DNA of 64,000 nucleotides, from contig NC_065542.1 of assembly GCF_932294415.1 (NCBI RefSeq), positions 51,283,906 through 51,347,905 of the forward strand. Reading direction: 5' to 3'. Positions within the stretch are counted from its first letter, which is position 1, and each line of letters begins with the position of its first letter. Both the position numbers and the translations under genes were made by a program. This document shows, piece after piece, positions 1 to 12,291 of the stretch. This DNA is from Quercus robur (lineage: Eukaryota > Streptophyta > Magnoliopsida > Fagales > Fagaceae). The notes beneath the pieces are model-generated. The model ran no database searches and was not told the DNA's origin. It worked only from the letters and a program-made list of their open reading frames with translations.

Positions 1-429
1 AAGAAGATGTAATCCAATGGTGGATTTATCAAAATTCAAACTACAACAAATTTTATAGCTAAATTTTGTATCATTATTTTATTTTGGATACAGTACGGAC
101 ACTGTTGTGGCACACTGCGTACGTCCTGGACACGGGAGAGGCTAAAACAGAAGAAGAACACCGGGATTTTGACATCTGGCATAATATTCACTGCCGATCA
201 TGTTAAAGGCAGCAAAGATCAAGTAAAAACTACAACAGTCTTCTTTTCTTTCTCTCATCGAACCTACAGCCACCATTGCCATCTGCACCTGCTTGGTTTC
301 TCTTTTTAAACTTACCTTTTTGTTTTATTTTTGACAGCAGTTGAAGAGCTATTTACTCTTTGTGGGCAATGTTTAGCCATGTCATGTTCTTTTATTTTAA
401 GGTCAGATGTTTTTTATTTCATGAGCAGT
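1..429. other. AT-rich intergenic DNA; start matches a dispersed repeat
   Basis: No gene is seen. The first 40 or so bases (AAGAAGATGTAATCCAAT and what follows) recur with few changes at about 35268-35305, so the window opens inside a copy of a dispersed repeat whose other end lies outside. The remainder is AT-rich and has no open frame of note. Confidence 0.4.
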
Positions 430-432
430 TTA

Positions 433-572
433 GGGGTGTTTGGTACATGTGTTTAAACAACAGTTTTTAGTGTTTAAACATTGAAACACGTATTTTCACA
501 ACACATTTTAACTCACATGCAATTTCACAATTCTTAAACAACGATACTAAAAATCTCTAATCAAATGGGCCC
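433..572. mobile_element. Tourist-like MITE (PIF/Harbinger type), 140 bp
   Basis: The left end reads GGGGTGTTTGGTA and the right end, on the reverse strand, GGGCCCATTTGATTA. These are imperfect inverted ends of the GGGCCTGTTTGGT class used by plant PIF/Harbinger and Tourist elements. TTA stands directly outside both ends (430-432 and 573-575), as expected for their 3-bp target duplication. The interior has the words TGTTTAAACAAC and AGTGTTTAAAC, also found near the ends of the 14751-16173 element, so both probably belong to one family moved by the same transposase. It is too short to code for anything. Confidence 0.7.
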
Positions 573-912
573 TTAATTCCATGAGCATGAGCATATTGGG
601 CCGGCAAGTGGGTTGGGCATGGGCTAGATGTTTTGCAAATTATTTTCAAATAAATCCCTATTCTTTTTTATTTTGAAATTTTATTGTTGTTATTTAATTT
701 TAAAACTTAAATAAACATAAATTATGTCCAAAAATATTTAAAATATACTTAAAAATAAATATTAATTAATTAATTAATTGTCGTACCCCAGATGTGTCGT
801 ATCCTATTTTTTCAATAATTGTTGTTCTCTTGTACTCGTATCGTACTCGTATCGATGTCCGTGTCCGTGCAACTTGTGCATTAGAGCTGCAAAACAAAGC
901 TTTACTGAGCAT
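573..912. other. AT-rich intergenic DNA
   Basis: A simple (TTAA)n tract lies near 763-778. No gene, promoter or RNA gene is recognised here. The sequence around 835-880 repeats short GTACTCGTATC words. Confidence 0.4.
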
Positions 913-1585
913 CTATGAAGTACGAACACAGAGGTGGACACAGGTATAGGTATGGGTCGACTCGGGGATATGTTAATTTTTGAAAAATTAAGATATGACA
1001 TAATGGGGATATGTTTATCAATTATTTTTATTAAATATTTTTTATATATTTTTAAGCATTTATTTTTTTATATAATATTAAACATATATCTATTTAAGAG
1101 AAATAATGGATAATAAAGTGAATTTATGGAAAATTCAATGATGTTTAAAATACAATTAATTATACTGATTATCCATTATTAAATAATGTTTACAATTAAT
1201 ATATTAATTAATTATTAAATATATTTTTATTTTTATTTTTATTTTTTATATATTGTTAAACATATATTTATTTAAGAACAATAATGAATAATAAAGTAAA
1301 TCCATGACAAGTAAATGATGTTTAAAATACAATTAATTCCCAAAAAAAAAAAAAAAATCTAACCCATCAAATACTAACTGGACCATCATTTATTAATAAC
1401 CAAATCTTATAATTTTAACAATTAACAAATATTAAACAAATAATTAAAGTTAAAAGTCAGTAAAATGATTCTTGAACAAAAATTATTATTTTTTGGCAGG
1501 ACACATTGGGGACACGCAAGTAGCTGTGTCTGATATGTTTTAGACACGGACATGCAGCCCATTATACGGTGTCCGTGCCTCCTAG
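913..1585. mobile_element. Non-autonomous TIR DNA transposon, 673 bp (hAT or Mutator-like)
   Basis: The left end reads CTATGAAGTACGAACACAG. The right end read on the reverse strand is CTAGGAGGCACGGACACCG. They align as imperfect inverted repeats. The flanks carry an 8-bp target duplication with one mismatch, CTGAGCAT (905-912) and CTGAGCAA (1586-1593). An 8-bp duplication fits hAT, while the CTATGAAGCAC-GGACAC kind of end is one I associate with Mutator-like elements (usually 9 bp). The interior is AT-rich and non-coding, with two similar blocks (about 1020-1150 and 1205-1330). Confidence 0.65.
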
Positions 1586-1659
1586 CTGAGCAATAGCACT
1601 TCTTCAGTATGCCCTTAATCATTAATCTAGAGAACATCACATATTCCTATTTTTAAAAT

Positions 1660-2095
1660 TTTGGATCCTCCATCCATTAAGCCAGACACTGCTTCAAAGA
1701 GCAAGGAGAAATGAACTCAATTTTAAGGTCCAAATCTAATCCAAACAATACAACTTGAGCAAGAGTGCACTTCAAGAATAAATTATCCAAGTGTTACTTT
1801 TCCTCGGTGCATAAGACACATTTACTATCACTCACTATGATTCTGTTAAATTACTGATAGTCCTAAAAACTTAAGCTATTAGGAAATGGTAAATTTAATC
1901 ACTTAATCATAAATCTAACAGTTTCATTTAACTGTTTTGTTTTAATGAGTAAGTCCTCATGCCCAAACTTCAACACAAGAATTATTAACTTCAAAGGAAG
2001 CTTCAACCCCCATAGATGCCTCCATCTAAGAGCTATGACCCTCCATTGAGAATCCTCCTGAGTTATCCCTACTTCCAAAGGTAGCTTACTTTTGA
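1660..2095 (-). pseudogene. LINE ORF2 remnant, RT zinc-binding (zf-RVT) part
   Basis: Translating the minus strand gives two blocks typical of the C-terminal zinc-binding region of plant L1-type LINE reverse transcriptases. From about 2090 to 1960 there is a WRHLWGLKLPLK-type block, where intact elements have W..LW.L.vPpK. From about 1830 to 1700 there is CVLCTEEK, then HLDNLFLKCTLAQ, matching the C-x2-C ... HLF-x2-C signature. At least one stop lies inside the motif (after EEK), and the two blocks are joined by non-coding sequence. It is an old dead fragment with no ends seen. Confidence 0.6.
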
Positions 2096-4175
2096 CCTTA
2101 TATCGACCATGTCATGTGTTACATTGAGGCCATATCAACTTATTAGTATCTCCTCACCTTGAGATAGGGGTGGTTAAAATTTAAGCAGCCATTTCAGTAG
2201 CGCATCGCTCCCTAACCATGTCCTGTTTCCAAGTCAAAGTGTGCAAAAGTAACTTTAAATACCATTAACAAATGCTGATTGTTTTGACCTCCCTAAGGGA
2301 ATCCCAAAATATAATATAAAAAAGATAAAATCTTCTAAAATGAATGACAATGATTATCAAAGTGTAGCATCTTTCCCCTATGAAATATAATACATTCAAC
2401 CAAAATAACAAACCCAATGGGAAGAATGTGAGAATACTTAAAATTCTAGATGTAACACAACAATGATAGCAAATTTGTTTGTCTACACAGTTGCTTACTT
2501 TCTCGACTCTGATCACTGTAAAGGTGAATATACCTCAGATGTGTTTAATAATATATAATCAAGTTTGATGTATGGTAAACTTTTAATTCTAATTTTAGTC
2601 AAGTCTCTTTGATGGGGTATAACATAATTAAGTAACCACTTGAGATAGGTCTTATGGTTCGTTTCAGCTTTGCCTGGTCATGATCTGAAATGGGTACGGA
2701 GAACCTTCAGTTTGATTCAGAGTGAAAGTTTTAAAAAGGTGGAAAAACTCTCAAGCACAAAGAAGAGGCAAAAACAGAAAAGTCACTATGGTAAAAACTT
2801 ACATAGTCGAAGAGTTGCTTCATAATAAAAAGAGTTTTAAACTGTTAATATTCAGATTCGAGGAAATTCATGTGGTAGCACACATTTTCTTTCAAACTCG
2901 ACTGAGATCATATATATATATATGAAACTCATAAATATCTGAAAAAGCTAGTAACAAGAAGCAGAGAAGAAAGATGTTACTTTAAAATCGGATTGAAATA
3001 TTATTAAGGTCTCACCAATGCTTCTACACAAGCATTACATAGGACAATGACGTGAATGGTGATTTCCTTATATAAAAGCAGCACATGGCTAAGGCCATTT
3101 AGTACTACTTACAATTCATATTCTATAACTGTTAAATACTGATCCATCACGGCATGTATAACTATCTAGTAATATATAGTCATTTATAACACTGTATTTG
3201 GTGACAGATAAATCAAAATTAAATTCTTTTAGCTTTGAAGATTGTCTCCTGTAAGTGCTTTATGTTCTTAATTGTTTTAAAATAGATTTGACTTTACGTG
3301 TTTCTTGATAGATTGTGAATATTTTTGTTTTAGGATCGTTTGGAAATGTGAACTCCGCAAGTATCCACATTTAACAAGTCGTGTACATTATTCACTAAGT
3401 TCTCTGGTCAGATTTGACTTCTTTGTGAGTAGCAGAGAAGATAGAAAGTAGTAAAAATTCTACAGAACAAGACAGCATTGTCACTCTCAATTAGTTCTGA
3501 GGTTTGGTGGTGCATATCAGAGAGTTGCATAAACAGCAAGAAAGTATAATTTAAACTCGAGGAAATCATGGGGTTCAACCTGGCAAAGTCAGCCCATCAA
3601 ACGCACTTAATCCCTAAAATATACTTTCTGTATCATTGAAAAATATAAATGTACTGAAAAATAATGACAATAGTACATACATATAAATAGTTTTTAGGAA
3701 CATTGAAACAAAAGAACAAAAACAACACAAGAAGAAAAGAGTTCAAGATCAGGAGTCCGCTGTATACCATTGAAGCTAAAATTCATAAATAAATGGAACA
3801 CTCTCTTAAGGTCTGGACTTGATACCATTCAAGCTAATGTTATAAAGAATTGGAACACTCTTTAAAGGTCTGGACTTGTTTATTCTGCTGCTGCTGAGGC
3901 TTTTCTTTGTGTCGAAACTGTTAGCTACCCTGCACATAAAAATCAAACTTTTACTATACATGATCACATTAGTGGCAGAGAAGGGCTCTCTCTTCCTGGT
4001 TGCCTTGTTCCTAGAAGTCCATAGAACATAAAATAGAGACAAAAGACACTGAGAAGTACTTTATGTTCTCTAAATTCCCCCTAATGCCTGTCAGCCAGCT
4101 TTTGATCCATGCCTGAATCGAGTAAGGCTCAATGAAATTAGTTTTAATGGAAAGATTGAACCAGACCAGATTGCT
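2096..4175. other. Intergenic DNA with a diverged duplicated segment
   Basis: The stretch from about 2860 to 3100 resembles 4572-4840 in the same order: an AATTCATGTG block, then TATTATTAAGGTCTCAC, then CACAAGCATTACAT and GATTTCC. This is a direct duplication about 1.7 kb apart. The short open frames around it show no recognised domain and poor coding character, and no gene is called. Confidence 0.45.
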
Positions 4176-4556
4176 CTAGATGTCGAGAAAAAAAATATGG
4201 CCTATAGTGTATCTTGGACACAAAAGAGCATATAATTCCTCTGTCCTGATTTGTCTTCTCAATTCTGCCCTCACAAGATGAGAATTCAATATAATCCTCC
4301 AAAGAAAGATGATCATTTTAGAAGGTAATTGTAGCACACGTAACTGGTTCCAGAGCTCAGGGTCTTCACTTAAGGTTGTGTCAGTGAGACGAATAACAGA
4401 GCTTCCAGCTTGGGTTCTACAATGCCTAGCATGCAACAGCCAGTATCCTTTTTCAACCAAATATGCCCCTGCGTTTGGAAAGAGGTTCTTTGAGCTTGTC
4501 AAATGCACAAAAGTCATATGGTAATATATAACATGCATAATTAAAGAGCAATGCAA
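4176..4556 (-). pseudogene. LINE ORF2 C-terminal remnant (zf-RVT)
   Basis: The minus-strand translation contains ELWNQLRVLQLPSKMIIFLW followed by NSHLVRAELRRQIR and CP, which is the W..lW.L.vP.K...FLWR...N.l.tr.nL pattern of the LINE RT zinc-binding domain. The segment upstream (GYWLL...SSVIRL) corresponds to the 'S.Y.ll' stretch that precedes it in intact elements. The second half of the cysteine/histidine motif is degraded. This is a second copy, separate from the remnant at 1660-2095, and no 3' tail is visible. Confidence 0.55.
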
Positions 4557-4571
4557 TTAATATTACTGGCT

Positions 4572-4840
4572 GATGAGGCAATTCATGTGATAGCACCCAT
4601 TTCCATTCAAACTTGACATTATATATTCTACTAAACTCCTAAATGTATGAAAAGAAGAAGAGTGAAAAGAAAGAAAAATCTAACAAAAAAAATGCAGAGG
4701 AAAAAGGTATATATGCATATCACTTTTAAGTGAGATTCAATTATTATTAAGGTCTCACAAAAGCTTCTGCACAAGCATCACATGGGATGATGAGGATTTC
4801 CTAACATTGAAAAATAGAAGCAGATGGTTAAGGACAGTTG
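4572..4840. repeat. Second copy of the 2860-3100 duplication
   Basis: Shares with 2860-3100 the ordered blocks AATTCATGTG, TATTATTAAGGTCTCAC, ACAAGCATCACATGGGA and GATTTCCTA, separated by diverged AT-rich DNA. It begins only about 15 bases beyond the LINE remnant that ends at 4556. Both copies look non-coding. Confidence 0.5.
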
Positions 4841-6013
4841 GTAATATTGACTAATCAATACTATCTATTATTCTTTGCATAACATAGCTCTCTTTTTGTA
4901 AATCACTGATCCGATATGACAGTCTAACAGTAACAACATTGTTTTCGTGATAGGTAGAGGATGAGGTGAAGGGATAGAAGGGTGGGATAGTGAAAGCGGA
5001 GGAAAGGGAGGGGGGACATTTAGAATTTGAATGCAGAGATAATATGAGATCCAGGTGACAAGACTAGTTAATATTTAGTAGTTTACAACAATAATGCTCT
5101 CTGCTGCCGTCCATCTCAAATATCCCCATGCTAGTTGCTACATGTGACTAAACGCTTTTAGCTTTAAAGTTTGCTAGTGGCTACATGGGACCAAATGTGG
5201 AGTTGGCTCATATTTTTTATCAGGCCATCGGCCAAAAGGCCTTATGGGCCAAGTGAAGTGGAGCGGAGCGTAATGAATGGAATGAAGCAAAAACTGATGT
5301 AGCAACTAGAAATCTTTAAACACTGTTGTAATGGGTAGGGTTTCGTTATGTAACACTATTATAACCCTATTTTCTCATATAGTGGATTTTCAGCCGCTCA
5401 CTCCCGTGGAGGTAGGCATACTGCTGAGTCACATAAATTTTCTGCATAAACTGATTTTTCCTATCTGGTTGATGATTGCACACCAATTAACACTAGTCAC
5501 AAACCCACACAAAGCATGGGAAAGTTACTACTCCTATTAGGAAACATTTCATTGCATTTCAGAAGGGTACTTAGAGAATACTTCACTGACCATTAGAGAC
5601 TTGATTAACATTGTCGTACCTTGTCTTCAATTACAATAATAAATTCATTTTGTCTGCCTCTTGCATCTTCATCTAACAATGCGTGAGTATAATTGCTGTT
5701 CATAGCATTAGAGAGAGTTGATTCAAGCAAACAAAAAAGCAGTGCAAAAAGAAGCACAACAACCACAATAATTCAAAGAATTTATATAAAAGCAACTATT
5801 TAATAAATAATCATGTCTTGAGAACTCTATTGCAGCAACAGACAAAACTACAGAGTTACCAAGAGCCAAAGGAAAGGAAAAAAGTTAATGCAGCAACAGA
5901 CAAAACTAAAATTAAGAAAAAAGTAATTTACAGATAATCAGTAGCAAAGATAGGAAAAAAATAATTTCGATTCATTGACTTACAGAGAATTTGAACCCAT
6001 TTTTCAAATTCCA
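4841..6013. other. Intergenic DNA downstream of the TNL gene
   Basis: No gene is seen. The part nearest 6013 should hold the 3' untranslated region of the minus-strand TNL gene. Two similar stretches, GCAGCAACAGACAAAACTA near 5832 and 5891, form a short direct repeat. I cannot place a polyadenylation signal with confidence. Confidence 0.35.
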
Positions 6014-6829
6014 TTAAGCTTCCCGGTCACTTTCACTAGATTCCTGGCAATCACTTAATTCCTCACAACATTCCATGTACTCACTTGACTCCTCACAATC
6101 AGAATTACCAAGGGCCATAAATTCAGGGACTCTTTCAATTCTTTTTGGGTGTGGTATGTCATCAGAGCTTCCTTCTCCACTAGGTGTAGTCCCATCATAG
6201 TCATCACGACTTCGCTTGGCTTTGCTACCTTTCGCTACCACTGCCAAATTGACAAAATTATGACGGAAAACATCCAAGCCCTTATAAGGAATGATGTTAT
6301 TGTTGCTACTTTGAGCCATTGTTTGGTTGTGATCTTCGATGTCTTTCTTGTATACCATACGCAACCCCCATTTCTTCATCTCAAAGTCACGAGCTCTAAA
6401 GTGAATGCCAATCTTAATGAATCCATTCTCATCACATCCCCACAATAATTTTATCAAATCTTCTTCTCCGAAAAATTTAGGAAACAAATAGAGTAACCAA
6501 AGATGATCTGATGAAACCTTAGCCACCCTTGTGCCAACTGGAGGATATATATGTTCTCCATTGGCTATCAATTCAAAGCAAATTTGACTACCAAATAGAA
6601 AAGGATCAACCATTTGGTTATGAGAACAAATCACAACACAAAAAGCAATTCCCACCCACTCATCATAACATAAATGAGAAGGTTGTTTTATGTTCACTTC
6701 AGCCCCCATACTTTGATGACAAAACCACTCTGGAATTTCACTTCCAGGAATAACCATTCCGTATCTATATGCAATAGAGTGTCCCTGAAACATACAAGGC
6801 ATGTTGTTTAGAGCGCGTGTGCACACGCA

Positions 6830-6883
<54 letters not shown>

Positions 6884-9800
6884 AAGGTTCTTTTTTATCA
6901 TTGCAAGAAACATGTCAATGAAGCCTTGATTGTCAACCAGTTTACTGCAACCTGAAAGCCAAAGTTCTGCCTCACATAAAGAATTTGGTTTCAATAGATT
7001 TGGTACTGTGTCCAGTGAGGTACAACCAAATCCCCAAATAGAATCAATATTTAATGGAAGTTTCGGCAATGATAGAAGGCTTGTGCAATTCTTTACGCTC
7101 AAAGATTTTAGAATAGATAGTTGAGCAATGCTTTCCGGTAAGCAACCAAAATTATTTCCACTTAAATCTAAATGTTTTAAGGAGGATAAGCAGCAAATGT
7201 CATTGGGGATTGCATTTAGATTGCAATAACTTATATCCAAATCGATCAAAGAACACGAACGCAATAGTGAAGTTGATAACGAGCCCATGGGATCGGGACT
7301 CCTCAACTTAAATCCACCAAAAGCTAGTTTTTTAAGAGTTTTGAAGAAAGCATTGGAAGAACGCATCATTCTTATAGCACTTCCACCCACATCAAGCTCT
7401 TCTACACTTTCAGTAGTCCCCAAATTCTCTAGTAGTTTGCAAAGTTTTGAGCATCCAGAAAAATTGATATTTACAAGTGACTCCATATTAAAAAGAGTTA
7501 GAGGAAGTGACATAAGATTTTTGCAATCTCTTACACTCAATGAAGCAAGTCTAGTCAAATTCCCAATTGAGGTGGGTAATTTTGTAATAGCAATGCCATC
7601 CAAGTAAAGCCCAGATACACATCCCATGTTTTTTGCAAACTCTGGAATTCTTTTTAGTTTTAAGCATCCTGAAAGAATAAGAATGTCAAGAGACTTCATT
7701 TCAAATTTGTTTGGAAGAATTTTGAGGCTCTTGCAACCTTTTAAATTAAGAAGAGTAAGCCTTTCATGAACTCCAACTGATGGATGTATCTCACATAATT
7801 TTACACAATCTTCAAGAATCAATTTCTCAAGAACTGGGACTTCGGTGATGTCTGGGGTTTCAATAAGTTTTAGGGACTTGTTCAATTCGATGAATTTCAA
7901 CCTCTCAAAAGACTGTTGGAAACCACCACAAAACAAAACAAAAAAAAAAAAAAGAGACATGAAACAATTAGCTTCTACAAAGTCTTTTAATTTAATGAAA
8001 CTTAACAAAAAAAAAAAAGGTTTTATAAGGGTTCCTAAATTACCTTTGTTCCTTTCCAAAGTCGTTCGATGTTACTGCAATTCAAGCGAAGTTTAACAAG
8101 TTCATTTGATTGGAAACTTGATGGCAAAGATTTTGAAGGGTACTCACTCCAATCAAGAAATCTTAAGCTATTAGGAAGATGTTTGGGATCATGCATTAGT
8201 TGAACATGATGAATTTGGAGCAACTTTAGACATTTCATCTTTGAAAAGGCTTCACGATCCCAATATACCTTTTTCGGTTCAGACAGCTCTAATACTATGC
8301 TTTGAACTGCCTCTGTCCCCTATAATTAGGAAAGAGTGATTAGTGTAAAATGAATAGAACTATTGTAATTTAAACTATGTTGCTCAATGTGTGTGTGTAA
8401 AATAAAGTATTTGCTCGTGTCGTTTAAATAACATCATACCATTTTTTTTGTTAGCACATCATCAATGTCTTTATACACCCATAATCTACTACGCTTCCCA
8501 GGATCTTTAGAGCACTCGTGACAAACTATGTCTCGACCCATTTGTTGTAGTAAATCATGCATCCACAATTGTTTGTCATGGAATTTTATGAGAGATTTTT
8601 CATTAAGAACCCTTAATTCAATTTTAGGGAGAAGCTCAAGATGATCTACTATTTCTATGATAAAATCTCGACTCCTGTGATTAAAGAAGCATGCAATATC
8701 CAGGAAAATTTCCTTCTCTGTTTCTTGTAGTCCATCATAGCTTATTTGAAGCACATTAAGAATTTTTCTTTCGGGAAATTTTTCGAGTCTATCTAATGCA
8801 CTTTGCCATTCATCTGTACGTCTCTTGAACAAAAAGGAACCCAAAACCTCAATGGCTAAAGGAAGACCACTAGCATAATGTACGAAGGCTTGGGACAACT
8901 CTAGATAATCTGTGGTAGGATGCTCTTTTCCAAAAGCTTTCAAATTAAAGAGTTGAAAAGCTTCATCATAATTCAATCCTTCAATCTCATATATTCCATC
9001 TACTTTCCTTGTCATTAGCAAATGCACATCTCTTGTTGTTATGATAATTCTACTACCTGGACCAAACCAATCATGCCCCCCAACTAATTTGTTCAGTTGA
9101 TCTAATTCATTTACATCATCAAGAATGAGAAAAATCTTTTTGTGACGTAACCTATTCTTGATGAGAACTCCACAATCAAGACCTTGTACATTCATATCAT
9201 TATGCATCAAAAGTTCATTCAAAAGTGTTTGTTGTAACCAAAGTAAACCATATTTTTTAAAAACTTCCCTGACATTAGCAATAAAACAACAAGCTTCAAA
9301 TTGATTGGAAATCATACCGTAAACAACTCTAGCAAGAGTTGTCTTACCCATTCCTCCCGTCCCACAAATTCCTATAATGCGAACATCATTTGACTCCATG
9401 GCTAAATGTGACTTCAATTTCTCAACTCGGAGATTTATTCCTACTAGTCCGTTAGTATCTACTAAAAATGTGTCACTCAATTTATTTAATATCAGTCTCA
9501 CAATGTTTTGGATAAATTTGGTCTCAGTCCTGCAAAAAAGATAGAACAATAAGCTGCAAGTCTAAATTTACCATGACAGGAACCCAAATAAAAATTTAGT
9601 AGATATGTGGCATTCTGTTTAGTTGGTAAAAACTGAAATCTGAATGCATAAATGTAATTGAATGCTCCAAGCCAGAATCGAAAGAACTACCCATATAAGT
9701 GTTGTGTTGTAGTTAATGTTAACAATGCAATTGTTTATCAAAAAATAAAATTAACCATACAATTATGGATTGTTCCATGAAATATTTCTTAATTTCCATA

Positions 9801-12256
9801 GATAATTGCGTTTGAAGGTTAGTAGATTTTACATTATTGGAGTTCCATTAGAGTTTAATTCAATGTATTTCAGTCATGTAACTTAAGAGATTATTTTTAG
9901 AAGAAATTTATATCTATTTTATTTCTAAAATTTCATAGACTTTAGTAAATTATATCTTTAATATACACAGGATTTTTATTTATTTATTATTAATCCATAT
10001 AATGCACATGAATACCGCTTTTGGCTTCTAAAATGAACAGGTGAAGTGTAAAGGTGCTATCAAATTGTTTGTAGTAAAAAATGAGTTCACTTGTCAAAAC
10101 TCAAAAGTCCCATGGCTCAACAGTCAAACTGCACCATGTGGTTCTCATATTGAGAACTTCTGTTCGAATCACCCTACTCTCGCATGTTGTAAGCCTTTAA
10201 GAAAAGGAGGAGTTCAATGGAGTTTTAAGATAACTAGCTCCCTTTTGATTTTCAAGTTTTGATATCTAATTAAACTCAAGTTATGTGAAATTAGCAACTA
10301 AAAAGTAGCATACACTTCCCTCAAAAAAAAAAAAAAAAAAAAAGGTAGCAACACCTCTACGTAATTACATTAATTTAAGTCTACTTAGACAATAAGTTGC
10401 ACAACATTGTTCACAACTATTGAGTTGACCGATTGTGATTGGTGAATGGTAAAAAATGTGTTGGTTGTGGACTTGTATGCTAGTGGCTAGTGATGTTCTA
10501 CCAAGCATGATTTACCATCTCAACAATTTGTAATATTTTTTTGTCTCTAGTATTACTCATAAAATTATCAATGTTATTTTCACACAATAGGAGACTACAC
10601 AACTTTACTATGGAGACAACTTATTCCACAACTTTTTTCACGATTTGCTAAGATTTCGCATTGTGAGTGGTGGGTAATTACTTTTACATAGACTTACCCG
10701 ACATCACTTACAACCCACCACTCCAAAAAGTTATAGAAAAAACTGTGCAACAAGTTATATTTCTAGAATTATTGTCGGACCATAATAAGAACTACTTATA
10801 AAAACCAATAGGCCATAAGAATCAAACTATGCAATTGGAAGTAGTTGGCAAAATTGGAAACTCCTTGAATCTCCCACTACAAGAAAATGTATTTTTAGTG
10901 TCCACTCGAGTCTAACTTAAACCCTGGCTCTTACCCCTTACTCCTCACACCCTACAAGCACTTATACTTGTAAAGTGAGTATCGCACCAAAGGTGTGTGG
11001 TAGTAATATAAAGATGAGTTGAAATGTTAAAAAATTGTTGTTCTTATACAGTATTTAATGATCATTGAAATTAGACTAGGATATACTAGCTTATATTCTA
11101 TAGGGGCCATAGATTAGTTGATCGGCCAAAGAAGTTTAAGTTGTCCCTCTTGGAGACTTGAACCCTTGCTCTTACCCCTTACCCCTCACACACCACAAGC
11201 ACTTATACTTGTGAAGTGAGTATCACACCAAGGGTATGTGGTAGTAATATAAAGATGAGTTGAAATGTTAAAAACTTGCTGGCTTATATTCTAAAGGGGC
11301 TATAGATTAGTTGATCGGCCAAAGAAGTTTAAGTTGTCCCTCTTGAAGACTTGAACCCTAGCTCGTACCCCTTACCCCTCACACTCCACAAGCACTTATA
11401 CTTGTGAAGTGAGTATCGCACCAAGGGTGTGTGATAGTAATATAAAGATGAGTTGAAATGTTAAAAACTTGTTGTTCTTATACAGTATTTAATGATCATT
11501 GAAATTAGACTAGGATATACTGGCTTATATTCTAAAGGGGCTATAGATTAGTTGATCGGCCAAAGAAGTTTAAGTTGTTCCTAAGATGGAGGATATAACG
11601 CCAAGTACTTCCCCATTTATCCCCACACACACACAAATATATATATATATATATATATATATCATATGTCCCACTCTAAATAGTCCACTTTATGTTCCAC
11701 AATCATAGGCAGCAGATTTTGTATTATTGTAGCTAAAGTAAGTGATCATTTCAAGTTCTTGAGAGGGGGAATTCAAAATTATTAGTTTAATACTGTAGTT
11801 TGGTGAATTATTTCTGGGCTCCACACAGTCTTAATGCTGTTATGAATCTCAAACTATTGATTAATAGAATATGTTCTATTCTATACATGATTAGTAATAT
11901 TCTAGGGCACAACATCATCAAAATTAATCTGTAAATTACAATTAATTTACTAACTGTTAAATTATTGATCATCCTAACAGTTTAAGCTATTAGAAAATTG
12001 TGAATATTGAATCATTTAACCAATATTCTAACAATAATATTATTAGAATTAATTAACAAAATAAAAAGTAAACAAATCAAAGTAAAAAATATATATAAAC
12101 TAAGCAATAGAAGCTGATTACGTAAGTCTGGATTTTTATCACTACTTCTAATCTATTTAGAACCATGTCAAGCTTAATTAAAACCACTTCTACTGATTTT
12201 ACTTGAAGTCTAATAACAACACACTTTTAACTCATTTTACCATTCCAAGTTTTCTT

Positions 12257-12291
<35 letters not shown>

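Noticed and set aside
8035-8238. LRR-like frame as a separate small gene
   Set aside because: It is exon 3 of the TNL. The acceptor at 8320 and donor at 8043 join in frame with exons 2 and 4.
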